The notes beneath the pieces were generated by a model that was not told where the DNA came from, ran no database searches, and saw only the letters and a program-made list of their open reading frames with translations. Positions 49,100 through 58,083 of a stretch of 64,000 nt of DNA are shown here, piece by piece. The stretch is from the NCBI GenBank assembly GCA_041395745.1, contig JAWKZV010000001.1:124001-188000 (forward strand). Direction: 5' to 3'. This DNA comes from Porticoccus sp041395745 (GTDB lineage: Bacteria > Pseudomonadota > Gammaproteobacteria > Pseudomonadales > Porticoccaceae). Position 1 is the first letter of the stretch. Each line of letters opens with the position of its first letter. A program made the translations under genes and the position numbers.

Positions 49100-49621
49100 A
49101 TGAGCCTTTCACCCGTTGTGGCTGACTATCTGAGCCAGCACCATATAAATTACGAAGTTCTCAAGCATGCGCAGACTTGCAGTTCCCTGGCGACCGCGAG
49201 AGAGGCTCACGTACCGCCGGACAAACTGGCCAAGGCGGTGATCGTAAGACAGGATGATCGCTATGCCATGTGTGTAATCCCGGCTGCCAACCAGCTGGTG
49301 CTGGAGTGGCTTGAATATGGTCGTCAGCACGGCTATGAAATTGCCGAGGAGTCCGAGTTACATCAGCTGTTCCCGGATTGTGAGGAGGGCGCCATTCCCT
49401 GTCTGGGGCAGGCGTTCCACATGGATGTCATGGTGGACAGTGCCCTGATGGACGGGGGCAAGGACGTTTATTTCGAAGGAGGCGATCACAATCACCTACT
49501 TCATATCAGTTATCAGGATTTCAAACAGTTGATGGCCGATGCCTGGCCAGCACCGATCAGTTGCCTGCGCGGCGGACAGGGCGATAAGCCCTACCTTTGG
49601 GCGCCTCCCGAGGACGGGTGA
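49100..49621 (+). CDS. YbaK/EbsC-family aminoacyl-tRNA deacylase
   Basis: A 173-residue protein with the editing-domain signature: NYEVLKHAQTCSSLATAREAHVPPDKLAKAVIV at the N-terminus (written in part: catalytic Lys in DKLAKAVIV), GAIPCLG, and the strand VYFEGGDHNHLLHISYQDF. Such free-standing domains hydrolyse mischarged Cys-, Ala- or Pro-tRNA. The exact substrate is not readable. An AAGAGG site precedes the ATG. The gene is monocistronic. Confidence 0.85.
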   Translation: MSLSPVVADYLSQHHINYEVLKHAQTCSSLATAREAHVPPDKLAKAVIVRQDDRYAMCVIPAANQLVLEWLEYGRQHGYEIAEESELHQLFPDCEEGAIPCLGQAFHMDVMVDSALMDGGKDVYFEGGDHNHLLHISYQDFKQLMADAWPAPISCLRGGQGDKPYLWAPPEDG

Positions 49622-49834
49622 GAGCGACCTGTCGGCCTGCCACCACGGGAGGGTGGTCCCCATTCCCATTCTCCCGTTCTTTGTTCTCTGCTGAGGGGGC
49701 CGCCAACATTGGCGGCCCTCGCGGCTGTTTCCGCGTTGAGTTTCTCGGCCATTCTGCCCCAATACGGGTATGGCCATGTGCAATGGATAAGTGGTTGAAT
49801 GATGCTCTGATCAGAGGTTTTCCGGAGTCATCCC

Positions 49835-50620
49835 GTGCCAGCCGTTTTCACCCCTCAACAATTGCGTGACCGTATACGCTACGGCGAATACGAGGGCAAT
49901 ACCTCCGGGCAGTGCCCCGGCTTCGTACAGGGCAATGTGGTGATTCTGCCCGCCGACTGGGCAGCGGATTTCCTGCAGTTCTGTCAGTTCAATCCCAAGC
50001 CCTGCCCGCTGATCGGCATGTCCCGAGCGGGCGACTATCGGCTGCCGGAGCTGGGTGACGACCTGGATATTCGAACTGACATACCCCGTTACCGGATCTT
50101 CCATAACGGTGAGTTGATGCAGGAGGTTCGGGATATCGTCAACCACTGGCGGGACGACCTGGTGACGTTCGTACTGGGTTGTTCATTTTCCTTCGAGGAG
50201 GCACTGCTGGCCGATGGCCTCGAAGTGCGCAATATCTCCGAGGGTGTCAACGTCCCCATGTATCGCACTACCATTCCCTGCCGCAGCGCCGGTCGTTTCA
50301 GCGGCGACATGGTGGTGAGTATGCGGCCGATGTTGGCCGCCTCGGCCATTCGCGCCATCCAGATTTGCAGTCGTTTTCCCTCGGTACACGGGGCACCTAT
50401 CCATCTTGGTGACCCATCGCTGATTGGTATCAAAGATATAGAGCGACCGGATTTTGGGGATCCGGTGACAATCCGGGAGAACGAATTGCCGGTTTTCTGG
50501 GCCTGCGGAGTGACGCCCCAGGTGGCCTTGGAAGCAGCCAGGCCGCCGCTCTGCATTACCCACAGCCCCGGTTGTATGCTGATCACAGACCTGCCCAACA
50601 GCAAGTTGGCGGTGATGTGA
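49835..50620 (+). CDS. DUF1445 putative hydro-lyase (D-glutamate cyclase N-terminal-domain homologue)
   Basis: A 261-residue protein of the DUF1445 family: PGFVQGNVVILPADWA, LVTFVLGCSFSFEEAL, NVPMYRTTIPC and FWACGVTPQVAL. In the mammalian mitochondrial enzyme DGLUCY, this domain is fused to a DUF4392 domain and the protein converts D-glutamate to 5-oxo-D-proline. Here the DUF4392 part is a separate gene (53093) beyond pxpABC. The start is GTG with CGGAG. It is the first gene of the cluster. Confidence 0.85.
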   Translation: MPAVFTPQQLRDRIRYGEYEGNTSGQCPGFVQGNVVILPADWAADFLQFCQFNPKPCPLIGMSRAGDYRLPELGDDLDIRTDIPRYRIFHNGELMQEVRDIVNHWRDDLVTFVLGCSFSFEEALLADGLEVRNISEGVNVPMYRTTIPCRSAGRFSGDMVVSMRPMLAASAIRAIQICSRFPSVHGAPIHLGDPSLIGIKDIERPDFGDPVTIRENELPVFWACGVTPQVALEAARPPLCITHSPGCMLITDLPNSKLAVM

Positions 50621-50674
50621 GTTGAGAAGGGTGTAGAGAGGGATAAAGAGTGGCATGACCAGGAGTGAAGTGAA

Positions 50675-51400
50675 ATGCCATTGCTGTTAAACGCAGATCT
50701 CGGTGAAGGCGTTGGCGCTGATGAGGCGGTGATGCCACATATTCACCTGGCCAACATTGCCTGTGGCTTTCATGCCGGGGACCAGTTTTCCATGCAGAAA
50801 ACCCTGCAGTTGGCCGGGCAGCACGGTGTGGTGATCGGTGCCCATCCGAGCTACCGGGATCTGGAAGGGTTCGGGCGTCGCTCCATGGAACATACTCCCG
50901 ACGAGATTGTGGCTCTACTCCATTACCAGATGGCGGCGCTGGACGGCATGGCCAGATCCCAGGGGCTGGCCATGGACTATGTGAAACCCCACGGTGCTCT
51001 CTACAACGACATGATGGCAAAGGAAAACGTGCGCCGTGCGGTGATGGAAGCAGTCGCCAGTTTCTACCGGCCCCTGAAACTGATGATTCAGGCAACTACC
51101 GCTGCCGAGCAACATCAGCGGGAGGCGGAGCTGAGTGGTATCAAACTCTGGCTGGAAGCCTTTGCCGACCGCTGTTACGACGACAGTGGCCTGTTGTTGC
51201 CCCGGTCCCTTCCGGGAGCAGTACACGATCGCACCCGCACCCTGGAACAGGTGGCACAGCTGAAAGAGGAGGGCACCGTGACCACCGTGGGAGGGCATCG
51301 TCTGCCATTGATGGCGGATACCCTCTGTGTGCACGGTGACAACCCTGAGAGCATCGGTGTCATTCGCCAGATCCGCGAATTGCTTGAGCGCGATAGCTGA
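50675..51400 (+). CDS. pxpA: 5-oxoprolinase subunit A (LamB/YcsF family)
   Basis: A 241-residue protein: LLNADLGEG at the N-terminus, NIACGFHAGD, GAHPSYRDLEGFGRR and YVKPHGALYNDM, all LamB/YcsF signatures. With PxpB and PxpC it hydrolyses 5-oxo-L-proline to L-glutamate using ATP. It lies 54 nt after the DUF1445 gene. Confidence 0.95.
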   Translation: MPLLLNADLGEGVGADEAVMPHIHLANIACGFHAGDQFSMQKTLQLAGQHGVVIGAHPSYRDLEGFGRRSMEHTPDEIVALLHYQMAALDGMARSQGLAMDYVKPHGALYNDMMAKENVRRAVMEAVASFYRPLKLMIQATTAAEQHQREAELSGIKLWLEAFADRCYDDSGLLLPRSLPGAVHDRTRTLEQVAQLKEEGTVTTVGGHRLPLMADTLCVHGDNPESIGVIRQIRELLERDS

Positions 51401-51428
51401 CAGATCGGCGAGTGGCTGGAGTACAGAC

Positions 51429-52124
51429 GTGAGCGAACAGGGACATATCGACATCATTCCCGCCGGGGAAAACGCCCTGATGGTCTACTTTGCCGACCAC
51501 TTCAGTCCCGAAGTGGCCGATCGAGTGCAGAGGGCAGTGACGGTTCTGGAACCGGCTCTGGGTGAGACGTTGCTCGATCTGGTGCCGTCCTTCGCGTCGC
51601 TGTTGGTGATTTACGATCTTTACCGGATTGATTTCGACACCTTGGCGGCTCAGATAGACAACCTGCTGGATACCTCTCGGGAGGTGGGCAGTGGTGCCAG
51701 TAAGCTGGTGGAACTGCCGGTGTTTTACAGCGCGGAAGCCGGCCCTGACCTTGAGGCGTTGGCGAGAGGTGCTAGGCTCAGCACCGATGAGGTGGTGGCA
51801 CTGCACCAGGCCCGCGAATACCGGGTTTACGCCATCGGTTTCGCCCCCGGTTTTGCCTACCTTGGGGAGGTGGACGAGCGCATAGCTGCGCCGCGTTTGG
51901 CCACTCCTCGGGCAAGGGTTCGCCGGGGTAGTGTCGGCATAGCCGGTCGGCAGACAGCGGTCTATCCGGCGGATTCACCCGGCGGCTGGAACCTGATCGG
52001 GCTCTGTCCACTGCGGATGTTCAGTCTGCATGCCGATCCCCCCATGCCGGTGCAGGTGGGGGACCGGGTGCGTTTCCGCGCCATCGACCGGGACGACTTC
52101 CTGGCCATGGGGGGTGAACTGTGA
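51429..52124 (+). CDS. pxpB: 5-oxoprolinase subunit B (kinase-inhibitor-like family)
   Basis: A 231-residue protein with GENALMVYFAD near the N-terminus and the family motif YAIGFAPGFAYLGEVDERI. RGSVGIAGRQTAVYPADSPGG follows in part as the second motif. The GTG at 51429 has GGAG 8 nt before; the longer frame overlaps pxpA. It ends in a GTGA overlap with pxpC. Confidence 0.94.
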   Translation: MSEQGHIDIIPAGENALMVYFADHFSPEVADRVQRAVTVLEPALGETLLDLVPSFASLLVIYDLYRIDFDTLAAQIDNLLDTSREVGSGASKLVELPVFYSAEAGPDLEALARGARLSTDEVVALHQAREYRVYAIGFAPGFAYLGEVDERIAAPRLATPRARVRRGSVGIAGRQTAVYPADSPGGWNLIGLCPLRMFSLHADPPMPVQVGDRVRFRAIDRDDFLAMGGEL

Positions 52125-53062
52125 GCCGCCCGGGTTTTTTGGTGGAGCGCCCCGGGGTAATGACCCTGATTCAGGACGCCGGGCGCATCGGCTATCACCG
52201 GTTGGGATTGACCACCGGGGGGCCGGCAGATCCGTTGGCCTTTGATTGGGCCAACCGGCTGTGCGGCAATACTCCGGGAGCCTCGGCACTGGAAATTACC
52301 GTGGGCGGTCTGGTGCTGCGCTGCGAGGTGGCGACCCGGATGGCGCTTTGCGGTGCCGATATGCCTGTGAGCATCAACGGCAAGCTAGTGGATAGCTGGT
52401 GCAGCCACCGGGTGGTACCCGGAGACAGAATTGAAGTGGGGTTCGCCCGCAGCGGAGTGCGCGCTTATCTCGCCGTGTCCGGCGGCTTCGATATTCCCCA
52501 TACCCTTGGCAGCGCCGCCACTGTGGTGCGTGAGTCCCTGGGTGGTCTGTACGGTAGCAAACTGGCAGCAGGGGATGAGTTGCCCTGTGGCGAGGGCTCT
52601 GACGTTCCCCTGCTGAAGGTGCCCAAGGGATATCGACCGGTCTACGGTCGCCGAGCGCTGTTACGGGTGATGGCGGGTTATCAGCATGATGCCTTCCCGG
52701 TTGCCGAACGCCAGCGTTTTTTCGCAGGGGAATACCGGGTTTCAACCCAGTGCGACCGGATGGGCTACCGGCTTGAAGGCCCGCCAATTCATTTTGAGCT
52801 GCCGCAAATGCTCTCCGAAGGCATATGCCTGGGTGCAATTCAGGTGCCGCCGGACGGCCAGCCCATCGTGTTGATGTGTGATCGCCAGACTATAGGCGGT
52901 TATCCGAAACTGGGGTCGGTGTTATCCGTAGATCTGGTACAACTTGCCCAGTTGCCCCCGGGCAGCAAGGTAGCTTTCACGGCAATAAGTACGGAAGAGG
53001 CCCGCCAGATTCGCATTGCCGCAACCCGGCAATTCCAGCAGCTGGAACCGGAGTTGTGTTGA
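52121..53062 (+). CDS. pxpC: 5-oxoprolinase subunit C (biotin-dependent-carboxylase-like family)
   Basis: A 313-residue protein: VMTLIQDAGRIGYHRLGLTT near the N-terminus, VSTQCDRMGYRLEG and the ISEGICLGAIQVPPDGQPI-like region, as in PxpC (urea amidolyase-related). The GTG at 52121 overlaps the pxpB stop, so it is translationally coupled. It is the third required subunit. Confidence 0.94.
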   Translation: MSRPGFLVERPGVMTLIQDAGRIGYHRLGLTTGGPADPLAFDWANRLCGNTPGASALEITVGGLVLRCEVATRMALCGADMPVSINGKLVDSWCSHRVVPGDRIEVGFARSGVRAYLAVSGGFDIPHTLGSAATVVRESLGGLYGSKLAAGDELPCGEGSDVPLLKVPKGYRPVYGRRALLRVMAGYQHDAFPVAERQRFFAGEYRVSTQCDRMGYRLEGPPIHFELPQMLSEGICLGAIQVPPDGQPIVLMCDRQTIGGYPKLGSVLSVDLVQLAQLPPGSKVAFTAISTEEARQIRIAATRQFQQLEPELC

Positions 53063-53092
53063 GGTCTAAGCTGACAGGTGAGGTGAGTGGAT

Positions 53093-53962
53093 ATGAGTAA
53101 TGCCACCGAAACACAACTCAGCCATCGCATTGAGCAACTGCTCGTGGAGCGCAATCTGAGAGGCATGGCCGAGCTGCGGGGACACCTGCAGCCGGGCTAT
53201 TGCCTGCGCGCGGCCCAATGGTTGAGAGACTGCCAAGGCCCCGTGTTGATCGGTACCGGCTTTCCGGTGCTGGATACTTTTGAAACCGATGGTCCCGCAG
53301 GGGCCATTGCCTTATACCGGGTGCTGTCTGCCCAGGGGGCAACGCCGATACTGGTCTGTAATGAACGCCTGGCAACAGCCCTGGCAGGGGATTACCGGGT
53401 TGAGGCCATGCCACTGGGGCAACCACCGGAGTTACTGGAGCAGGTAAAAGAAATCGTGTCCCGCATTGCCCCGGAGTTGGTCATCAGCATTGAGCTGCCG
53501 GGCAGGGCCGCTGACGGGCGTTACTACAACATGCGTGGTGAAGATATCAGCGACCGCACCTTCTGCTTTGACGACTTTCTTGCACTGGCGAACTGTCCCT
53601 CCATTGCCATCGGCGACGGCGGTAATGAGATCGGCATGGGCAATGTGACCGAAGGGCTGGCCGGGCTGGATATTATTCCCTCGGCCACCCGCTGCGGCGA
53701 GTTGGTGATTGCCGACGTGTCCAACTGGGCGGCCCACGGCCTGGTGGCGATGCTCAGTTTTTGGTCGGGTCGCGATCACCTGGCGGAATGGGACAACCGC
53801 GCAGTGCTGGAATACCTGGCGGAAAGGGGCAGTGTGGATGGCGTCACCCGGGAAAACACCCTGTCCGAGGACGGTCTTCCCAGTGAGAGCGGCAAGGTTC
53901 TTGTGACTGTTTTACAGCAGTTGGTGGACGACGCCAGAAATAGTAATGGGGCGGTGGATTAG
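53093..53962 (+). CDS. DUF4392 protein (D-glutamate cyclase C-terminal-domain homologue)
   Basis: A 289-residue protein. PVLIGTGFPVLDTFETDGP near residue 50 and CPSIAIGDGGNEIGMGN (about 175-190) are DUF4392 signatures, as in the C-terminal part of mammalian DGLUCY. It probably acts with the DUF1445 protein at the start of the cluster. The ATG at 53093 has AGGTGA 6 nt upstream. Confidence 0.85.
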   Translation: MSNATETQLSHRIEQLLVERNLRGMAELRGHLQPGYCLRAAQWLRDCQGPVLIGTGFPVLDTFETDGPAGAIALYRVLSAQGATPILVCNERLATALAGDYRVEAMPLGQPPELLEQVKEIVSRIAPELVISIELPGRAADGRYYNMRGEDISDRTFCFDDFLALANCPSIAIGDGGNEIGMGNVTEGLAGLDIIPSATRCGELVIADVSNWAAHGLVAMLSFWSGRDHLAEWDNRAVLEYLAERGSVDGVTRENTLSEDGLPSESGKVLVTVLQQLVDDARNSNGAVD

Positions 53963-54063
53963 CGCGAGGATTTACTTTGCCTGGCTTTTGGGGCGCTGCT
54001 AAGATCAGCCGTTTTTCCCGGGCCTGGCGACGATAGCAAACGGTTTAATCGGCGAACAAAACG

Positions 54064-54921
54064 ATGAGTACAGTATTTTTGAACGGTGATTACCTGCCCA
54101 TGGAGGAGGCCCGGATATCTCCCATGGATAGGGGGTTTCTCTTCGGCGATGGCATCTACGAGGTTCTGCCCGCCTATGGCGGGAAGATGATCGGTTTTGA
54201 TTTGCATATGGCGCGGATGAACAACGGCATGGCGGCTATCGGCATTGTGCTCGGCTGGAGCAATGAACGTTGGCGCAAGTTGTGCGATACCCTGATCAAG
54301 GCCAATGGCGGCGGCAATCTTGGCCTCTATCTGCATGTCAGCCGAGGTGCGGATGTCCGCCGTTTCCATGCTTATCCGGAAAACATTTCACCAACGGTAT
54401 TTGCTTTCACCTTCGTGATACCCCAGGAGCCGGTGGCAGACAAGTCCAGGGTTAAACTCTATCGGGTGGTGACAGATCGGGACTTGCGCTGGGAGCGCTG
54501 CCATATCAAATCCACTGCCTTGCTTGGCAACGTCATGCATTTTCAGCAGGGTTATCAGCAGGGCGCCGATGAAACCCTGTTATTCAACGAGCGCGATGAA
54601 CTCACCGAGGCCAGTGCCTGCAATGCCTACATCGTCAAGGACGGGGTGGTGATCACCCCGCCGCTGGACAACCACAAGTTACCGGGTATTACCCGTCATA
54701 TCCTGCTGGATTTGCTGCGTAAGGATGGCCGCATCCCGGTGGAGGAGCGAGCGGTGACCCGGGCCGAGGTATACCATGCGGACGAGGTGTGGGTGACCAG
54801 TTCTTCCAAGGAAGTGGTGCCGGTGATTGAGGTTGATGGAAAACCTGTCGGTACCGGTAAGGTCGGCGACATCTGGCTGTTGGCTCAGCAGATCTATTCT
54901 GCTGGCAAGTTTGATTACTGA
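54064..54921 (+). CDS. D-amino-acid aminotransferase (class IV, Dat-like)
   Basis: A 285-residue PLP enzyme: FLFGDGIYEVLPAYGG, catalytic Lys in CHIKSTALLGNV, TEASACNAYIVKDG and WVTSSSKEVVPV. The family moves amino groups between D-Ala, D-Glu and oxo-acids; a branched-chain or lyase member cannot be excluded. It lies 101 nt after the DUF4392 gene and 36 nt before alr, which supports D-amino-acid use. Confidence 0.88.
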   Translation: MSTVFLNGDYLPMEEARISPMDRGFLFGDGIYEVLPAYGGKMIGFDLHMARMNNGMAAIGIVLGWSNERWRKLCDTLIKANGGGNLGLYLHVSRGADVRRFHAYPENISPTVFAFTFVIPQEPVADKSRVKLYRVVTDRDLRWERCHIKSTALLGNVMHFQQGYQQGADETLLFNERDELTEASACNAYIVKDGVVITPPLDNHKLPGITRHILLDLLRKDGRIPVEERAVTRAEVYHADEVWVTSSSKEVVPVIEVDGKPVGTGKVGDIWLLAQQIYSAGKFDY

Positions 54922-54957
54922 TCGTTTCCCGTTACAGGAGCGTTAACGAAACCCTAT

Positions 54958-56052
54958 ATGTCCAGACCCGCGAAAGCCCTGATCGACCTCGATGCCCTGC
55001 GCCACAACCTGTCGCTGGCAAAAAGCCTGTCGCCACGCTCCCAGACCATGGCGATCGTCAAGGCTAACGCTTATGGTCATGGTGCGGTACCGGTAGCGAG
55101 GGCAATCGAGCAGATGGTGCCGGCCTTTGGTGTCGCCTGTATCGAGGAAGCGCTGGAGTTGCGGGAGGCGGGTATTTATAAACCCGTCTGTCTGCTTGAG
55201 GGGGCTTTCTCGGCAGATGAAATTGCGATTGCAGCCGACCAGAATTTCTGGCTTTCCGTGGTTAATCGCGAGCAACTTGAAGTAATCCTGGCAGCCCGAC
55301 TTGATAAGCGGGTCAGCGTGTGGCTCTGTGTTGACAGTGGCATGCATCGACTGGGTGTCAGTCCGCAAGACATTGGTGATATCTACAATAGTCTGAAGGC
55401 TTCCGGCAACGTGTCGGATCACATCGTTGTCGCAACCCATTTTGCCTGTGCTGATGACCTGGACAGCGATTTTACCCGCCAGCAGTTGGTACGCCTGAAA
55501 GAGGGAATGGCATCGTTGCCAAATGCGCAACAAATACCACTGAGCCTCGCCAATTCCGCTGCGCTGATGGGTTGGCCAGAATGTCGCGCTGACTGGAATC
55601 GCCCCGGCATCATGCTTTACGGAAGCTCTCCGTTTGCAAAAGCCAATGATCTTGCGCAGCAACTTCGTCCGGTGATGACCCTGCAATCCTCCGTGATTGC
55701 CTTGCGAGAGGTGCCGCCTGGCGAATCTGTGGGCTACGCGGCCCGTTGGCGCGCCAGCCTGCCGAGCCGGATCGCTACTGTTGCCATCGGTTACGGTGAC
55801 GGCTACCCGGTACATGCCCCGGACGGAACGCCGGTGCTGGTGAACGGGCAGCGCTGCCCGATGGTGGGACGTGTCTCCATGGATATGATCACCGTGGATG
55901 TCACCGCCCTGCCCGAAGTGTCAGTGGGTGATGACGTGGTATTGTGGGGTGAGGGGCTGCCGGTCAACGAAGTGGCCGCCTGTGCGGGTACCATCAGCTA
56001 TGAGCTTTTGACCCGGATGTCTCGGCGGGTGCCGCGGATTTACAGCGACTGA
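54958..56052 (+). CDS. alr: Alanine racemase
   Basis: A 364-residue fold-III PLP racemase. PLP Lys35 and Tyr39 lie in IVKANAYGHG, the second catalytic Tyr in GESVGYAARWRA, and the MVGRVSMDMITVDVT motif near the C-terminus. It interconverts L- and D-Ala for peptidoglycan or catabolism. Directly follows the aminotransferase; it is the last gene of the D-amino-acid cluster. Confidence 0.95.
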   Translation: MSRPAKALIDLDALRHNLSLAKSLSPRSQTMAIVKANAYGHGAVPVARAIEQMVPAFGVACIEEALELREAGIYKPVCLLEGAFSADEIAIAADQNFWLSVVNREQLEVILAARLDKRVSVWLCVDSGMHRLGVSPQDIGDIYNSLKASGNVSDHIVVATHFACADDLDSDFTRQQLVRLKEGMASLPNAQQIPLSLANSAALMGWPECRADWNRPGIMLYGSSPFAKANDLAQQLRPVMTLQSSVIALREVPPGESVGYAARWRASLPSRIATVAIGYGDGYPVHAPDGTPVLVNGQRCPMVGRVSMDMITVDVTALPEVSVGDDVVLWGEGLPVNEVAACAGTISYELLTRMSRRVPRIYSD

Positions 56053-56248
56053 ATCCGCTACTGGCGCCATCCCATTCGCAAGTCCATCCTTACAGCGGGT
56101 GGCAGAAATGATGGATGCGCAGAATATTGATGCGTCGCCGATTCTCGATATCGGCACACTGGACCGTTCGTCCAATCCGGTTGAGAAGTCCTAGCGCTGG
56201 CAGGGAAATTCCGGGGTGACAGTGTGCCTGCCGCCCCGGTGGACGGGA

Positions 56249-57352
56249 TCAGTCGATCAGGCCGTACTGGTCCCGCAGGATTTCAATGATTTCCGCTTTC
56301 GGGTTGTCGGGCAGGTGGAGTTTTTCCCCGGTGATGCGTTCGGCGATGGAGACATAGGTGTTGGACACCTCCATCAGTACCTCTGCTGGCAGATCGTTGT
56401 ACTGGGCCAATGCCTTTCGCTCCTCCATTCGATCCTTGTTGAGCAGGATATCCGGGTCGGGGAAGTGGTTCAGCAGCAACTGGCGGAAGCCCTCCTTGGA
56501 GTTCTCCACTACTTTGCCTTCCCGGTAGCTGGGGCCATCCCAGATGCGTGAGGAATCCGGAGTGCCCACCTCATCCATATAAATCAGTTTGCGCTGGCCG
56601 CTGCTGTCGGTGACGTAGCCAAACTCGAACTTGGTGTCCACGAAAATCTGGTCAATGGCCGCCAGGGCGTCGCTGATGACATCGAAACCTTCTTTCAATA
56701 GGGTTTCATAGCGGTCGATGTCGCCGAGGCTGCGGAAGTTGAAGGCCTGGTAATTGTTCTCGATATCCGCCCGGGAGATATTCACATCATCCGCTTCGGG
56801 AATGCCGGGCAGTCCCACCATGATGCCCTTGGTGGAGGGAGTGATCAGTAGCTCAGGCAGTTTCTGGTCTTTCTGCAGGTCGTCGGGCAGCTGAATGCCG
56901 CAGAATTCGCGCTCGCCTTTGGTGTAGGAACGCCACATGGAGCCGGTGATGTACTGGCGACAGATAGCTTCGATCATCACCGGTTCTGCTTTTTGCACGA
57001 TCCAGACTAGCGGGTGGGGAATCTCCAGGATATGGCTGTCTGCCAGTCCCTTTTCCCGGAACAGTCGGAACCAGTGGTTGGAAATGGCGTTCAGTGCCGC
57101 ACCCTTGCCGGGTACGCCGTTCATGCCGCCCTCGCCATGCCAGATGCAGTCGAAAGCGGAGATGCGATCACTGATGACCATGATGGCCAGGGGGGCGTCC
57201 GGAGCGACATCGTAGCCGCGCTCTTCAATCAAGCGACGGCTGTCAGCCTCGGTGAGCCAGTACACGGAACGCACCTTGCCGCTGTGGACCGGTGCATGGG
57301 TGCGGATGGGCAGGTCGTTGTTGACGGCCAGTACTTTGTCAGCGAGATTCAT
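56249..57352 (-). CDS. purC: Phosphoribosylaminoimidazole-succinocarboxamide synthase (long form)
   Basis: A 367-residue SAICAR synthetase, longer than the about 240-residue E. coli type. GKVRSVYWL near the N-terminus, VISDRISAFDCIW, and the DEVGTPDSSRIW motif near residue 270 are present. It joins CAIR and aspartate in purine synthesis. The ATG at 57352 has AGGA 8 nt upstream; the ORF start at 57439 is rejected. Confidence 0.95.
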   Translation of the reverse strand: MNLADKVLAVNNDLPIRTHAPVHSGKVRSVYWLTEADSRRLIEERGYDVAPDAPLAIMVISDRISAFDCIWHGEGGMNGVPGKGAALNAISNHWFRLFREKGLADSHILEIPHPLVWIVQKAEPVMIEAICRQYITGSMWRSYTKGEREFCGIQLPDDLQKDQKLPELLITPSTKGIMVGLPGIPEADDVNISRADIENNYQAFNFRSLGDIDRYETLLKEGFDVISDALAAIDQIFVDTKFEFGYVTDSSGQRKLIYMDEVGTPDSSRIWDGPSYREGKVVENSKEGFRQLLLNHFPDPDILLNKDRMEERKALAQYNDLPAEVLMEVSNTYVSIAERITGEKLHLPDNPKAEIIEILRDQYGLID

Positions 57353-57511
57353 TGGGTTGTCCTGTTCTTTGGCTGAGGATGGGCAAGACATCCCCTTTTT
57401 GGTGCCAGTTGTCTGCCCGATTGTTGGTGTGCGAGCCATTGAAGGCGGAGGATTTTACCAGATCAGTGCGACCGTGCCAGATGTGTGTTTGGCGTGTTGG
57501 GACTTGTTGCT

Positions 57512-57907
57512 TCAATCGGGCCGCAATGCGTATTTGCCCGTGCCTAGCAATGCGACGGTAATGGCCCCCAGCAGGAACATTCCTTGTAGCTCCAGGGCCC
57601 AGCCACCGTTCTTGGTCAGGCTGAACATTTCCTGTGCATGTACCAGCAGAATGGCGGTGATCATGTTGATGACAATGATGATGGCGCCCAGGCGGTTGAA
57701 GTAGCCGAAGATGATCATCAGTGGGGCGAGCACTTCCCCAATATATACCAGGTAGGCCAGCTCCCCCGGCAGGCCGAAATTGCTCAGCTTGCCGCCAATA
57801 AAATCCAGTGTTCCCGGATTCAGTATCTTGGCGATGCCATGCAGCAGTATCAGTATGCCCACTCCGAGGCGCAGGATCAGAGCGGCCAGTGATTGGTAGT
57901 AGGTCAT
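57512..57907 (-). CDS. DoxX-family membrane protein
   Basis: A 131-residue, four-helix protein: LILRLGVGILILLHGIAKI, LAYLVYIGEVLAPLMII, GAIIIVINMITAILLV and the C-terminal LLGAITVALLGTGKYAL. These are DoxX signatures. Inner membrane; function unknown in most bacteria, with a link to redox stress in some. The ATG at 57907 starts the first helix; the longer frame upstream is not supported. Confidence 0.85.
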   Translation of the reverse strand: MTYYQSLAALILRLGVGILILLHGIAKILNPGTLDFIGGKLSNFGLPGELAYLVYIGEVLAPLMIIFGYFNRLGAIIIVINMITAILLVHAQEMFSLTKNGGWALELQGMFLLGAITVALLGTGKYALRPD

Positions 57908-58083
57908 GGTTCTTGTTCTCCCATCAGGTTTGGAAGCAGCCAGTATGTCTGAAGGATAGTAACAGCGGCAGACAAAGTTGAATATCAGTTGCCGGGGGTT
58001 TCTTGGTGAGACCCTGCCTTCAAGGTATGATTGCGCCCGTGTTTTGAATCGCTGCCCGAGAGGGCGCCCAGTGGAGAAAGGCA

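Noticed and set aside
56108..56194. 28-codon ORF between alr and purC (MMDAQNIDASPILDIG)
   Set aside because: Too short, weak ribosome site, no known small protein.
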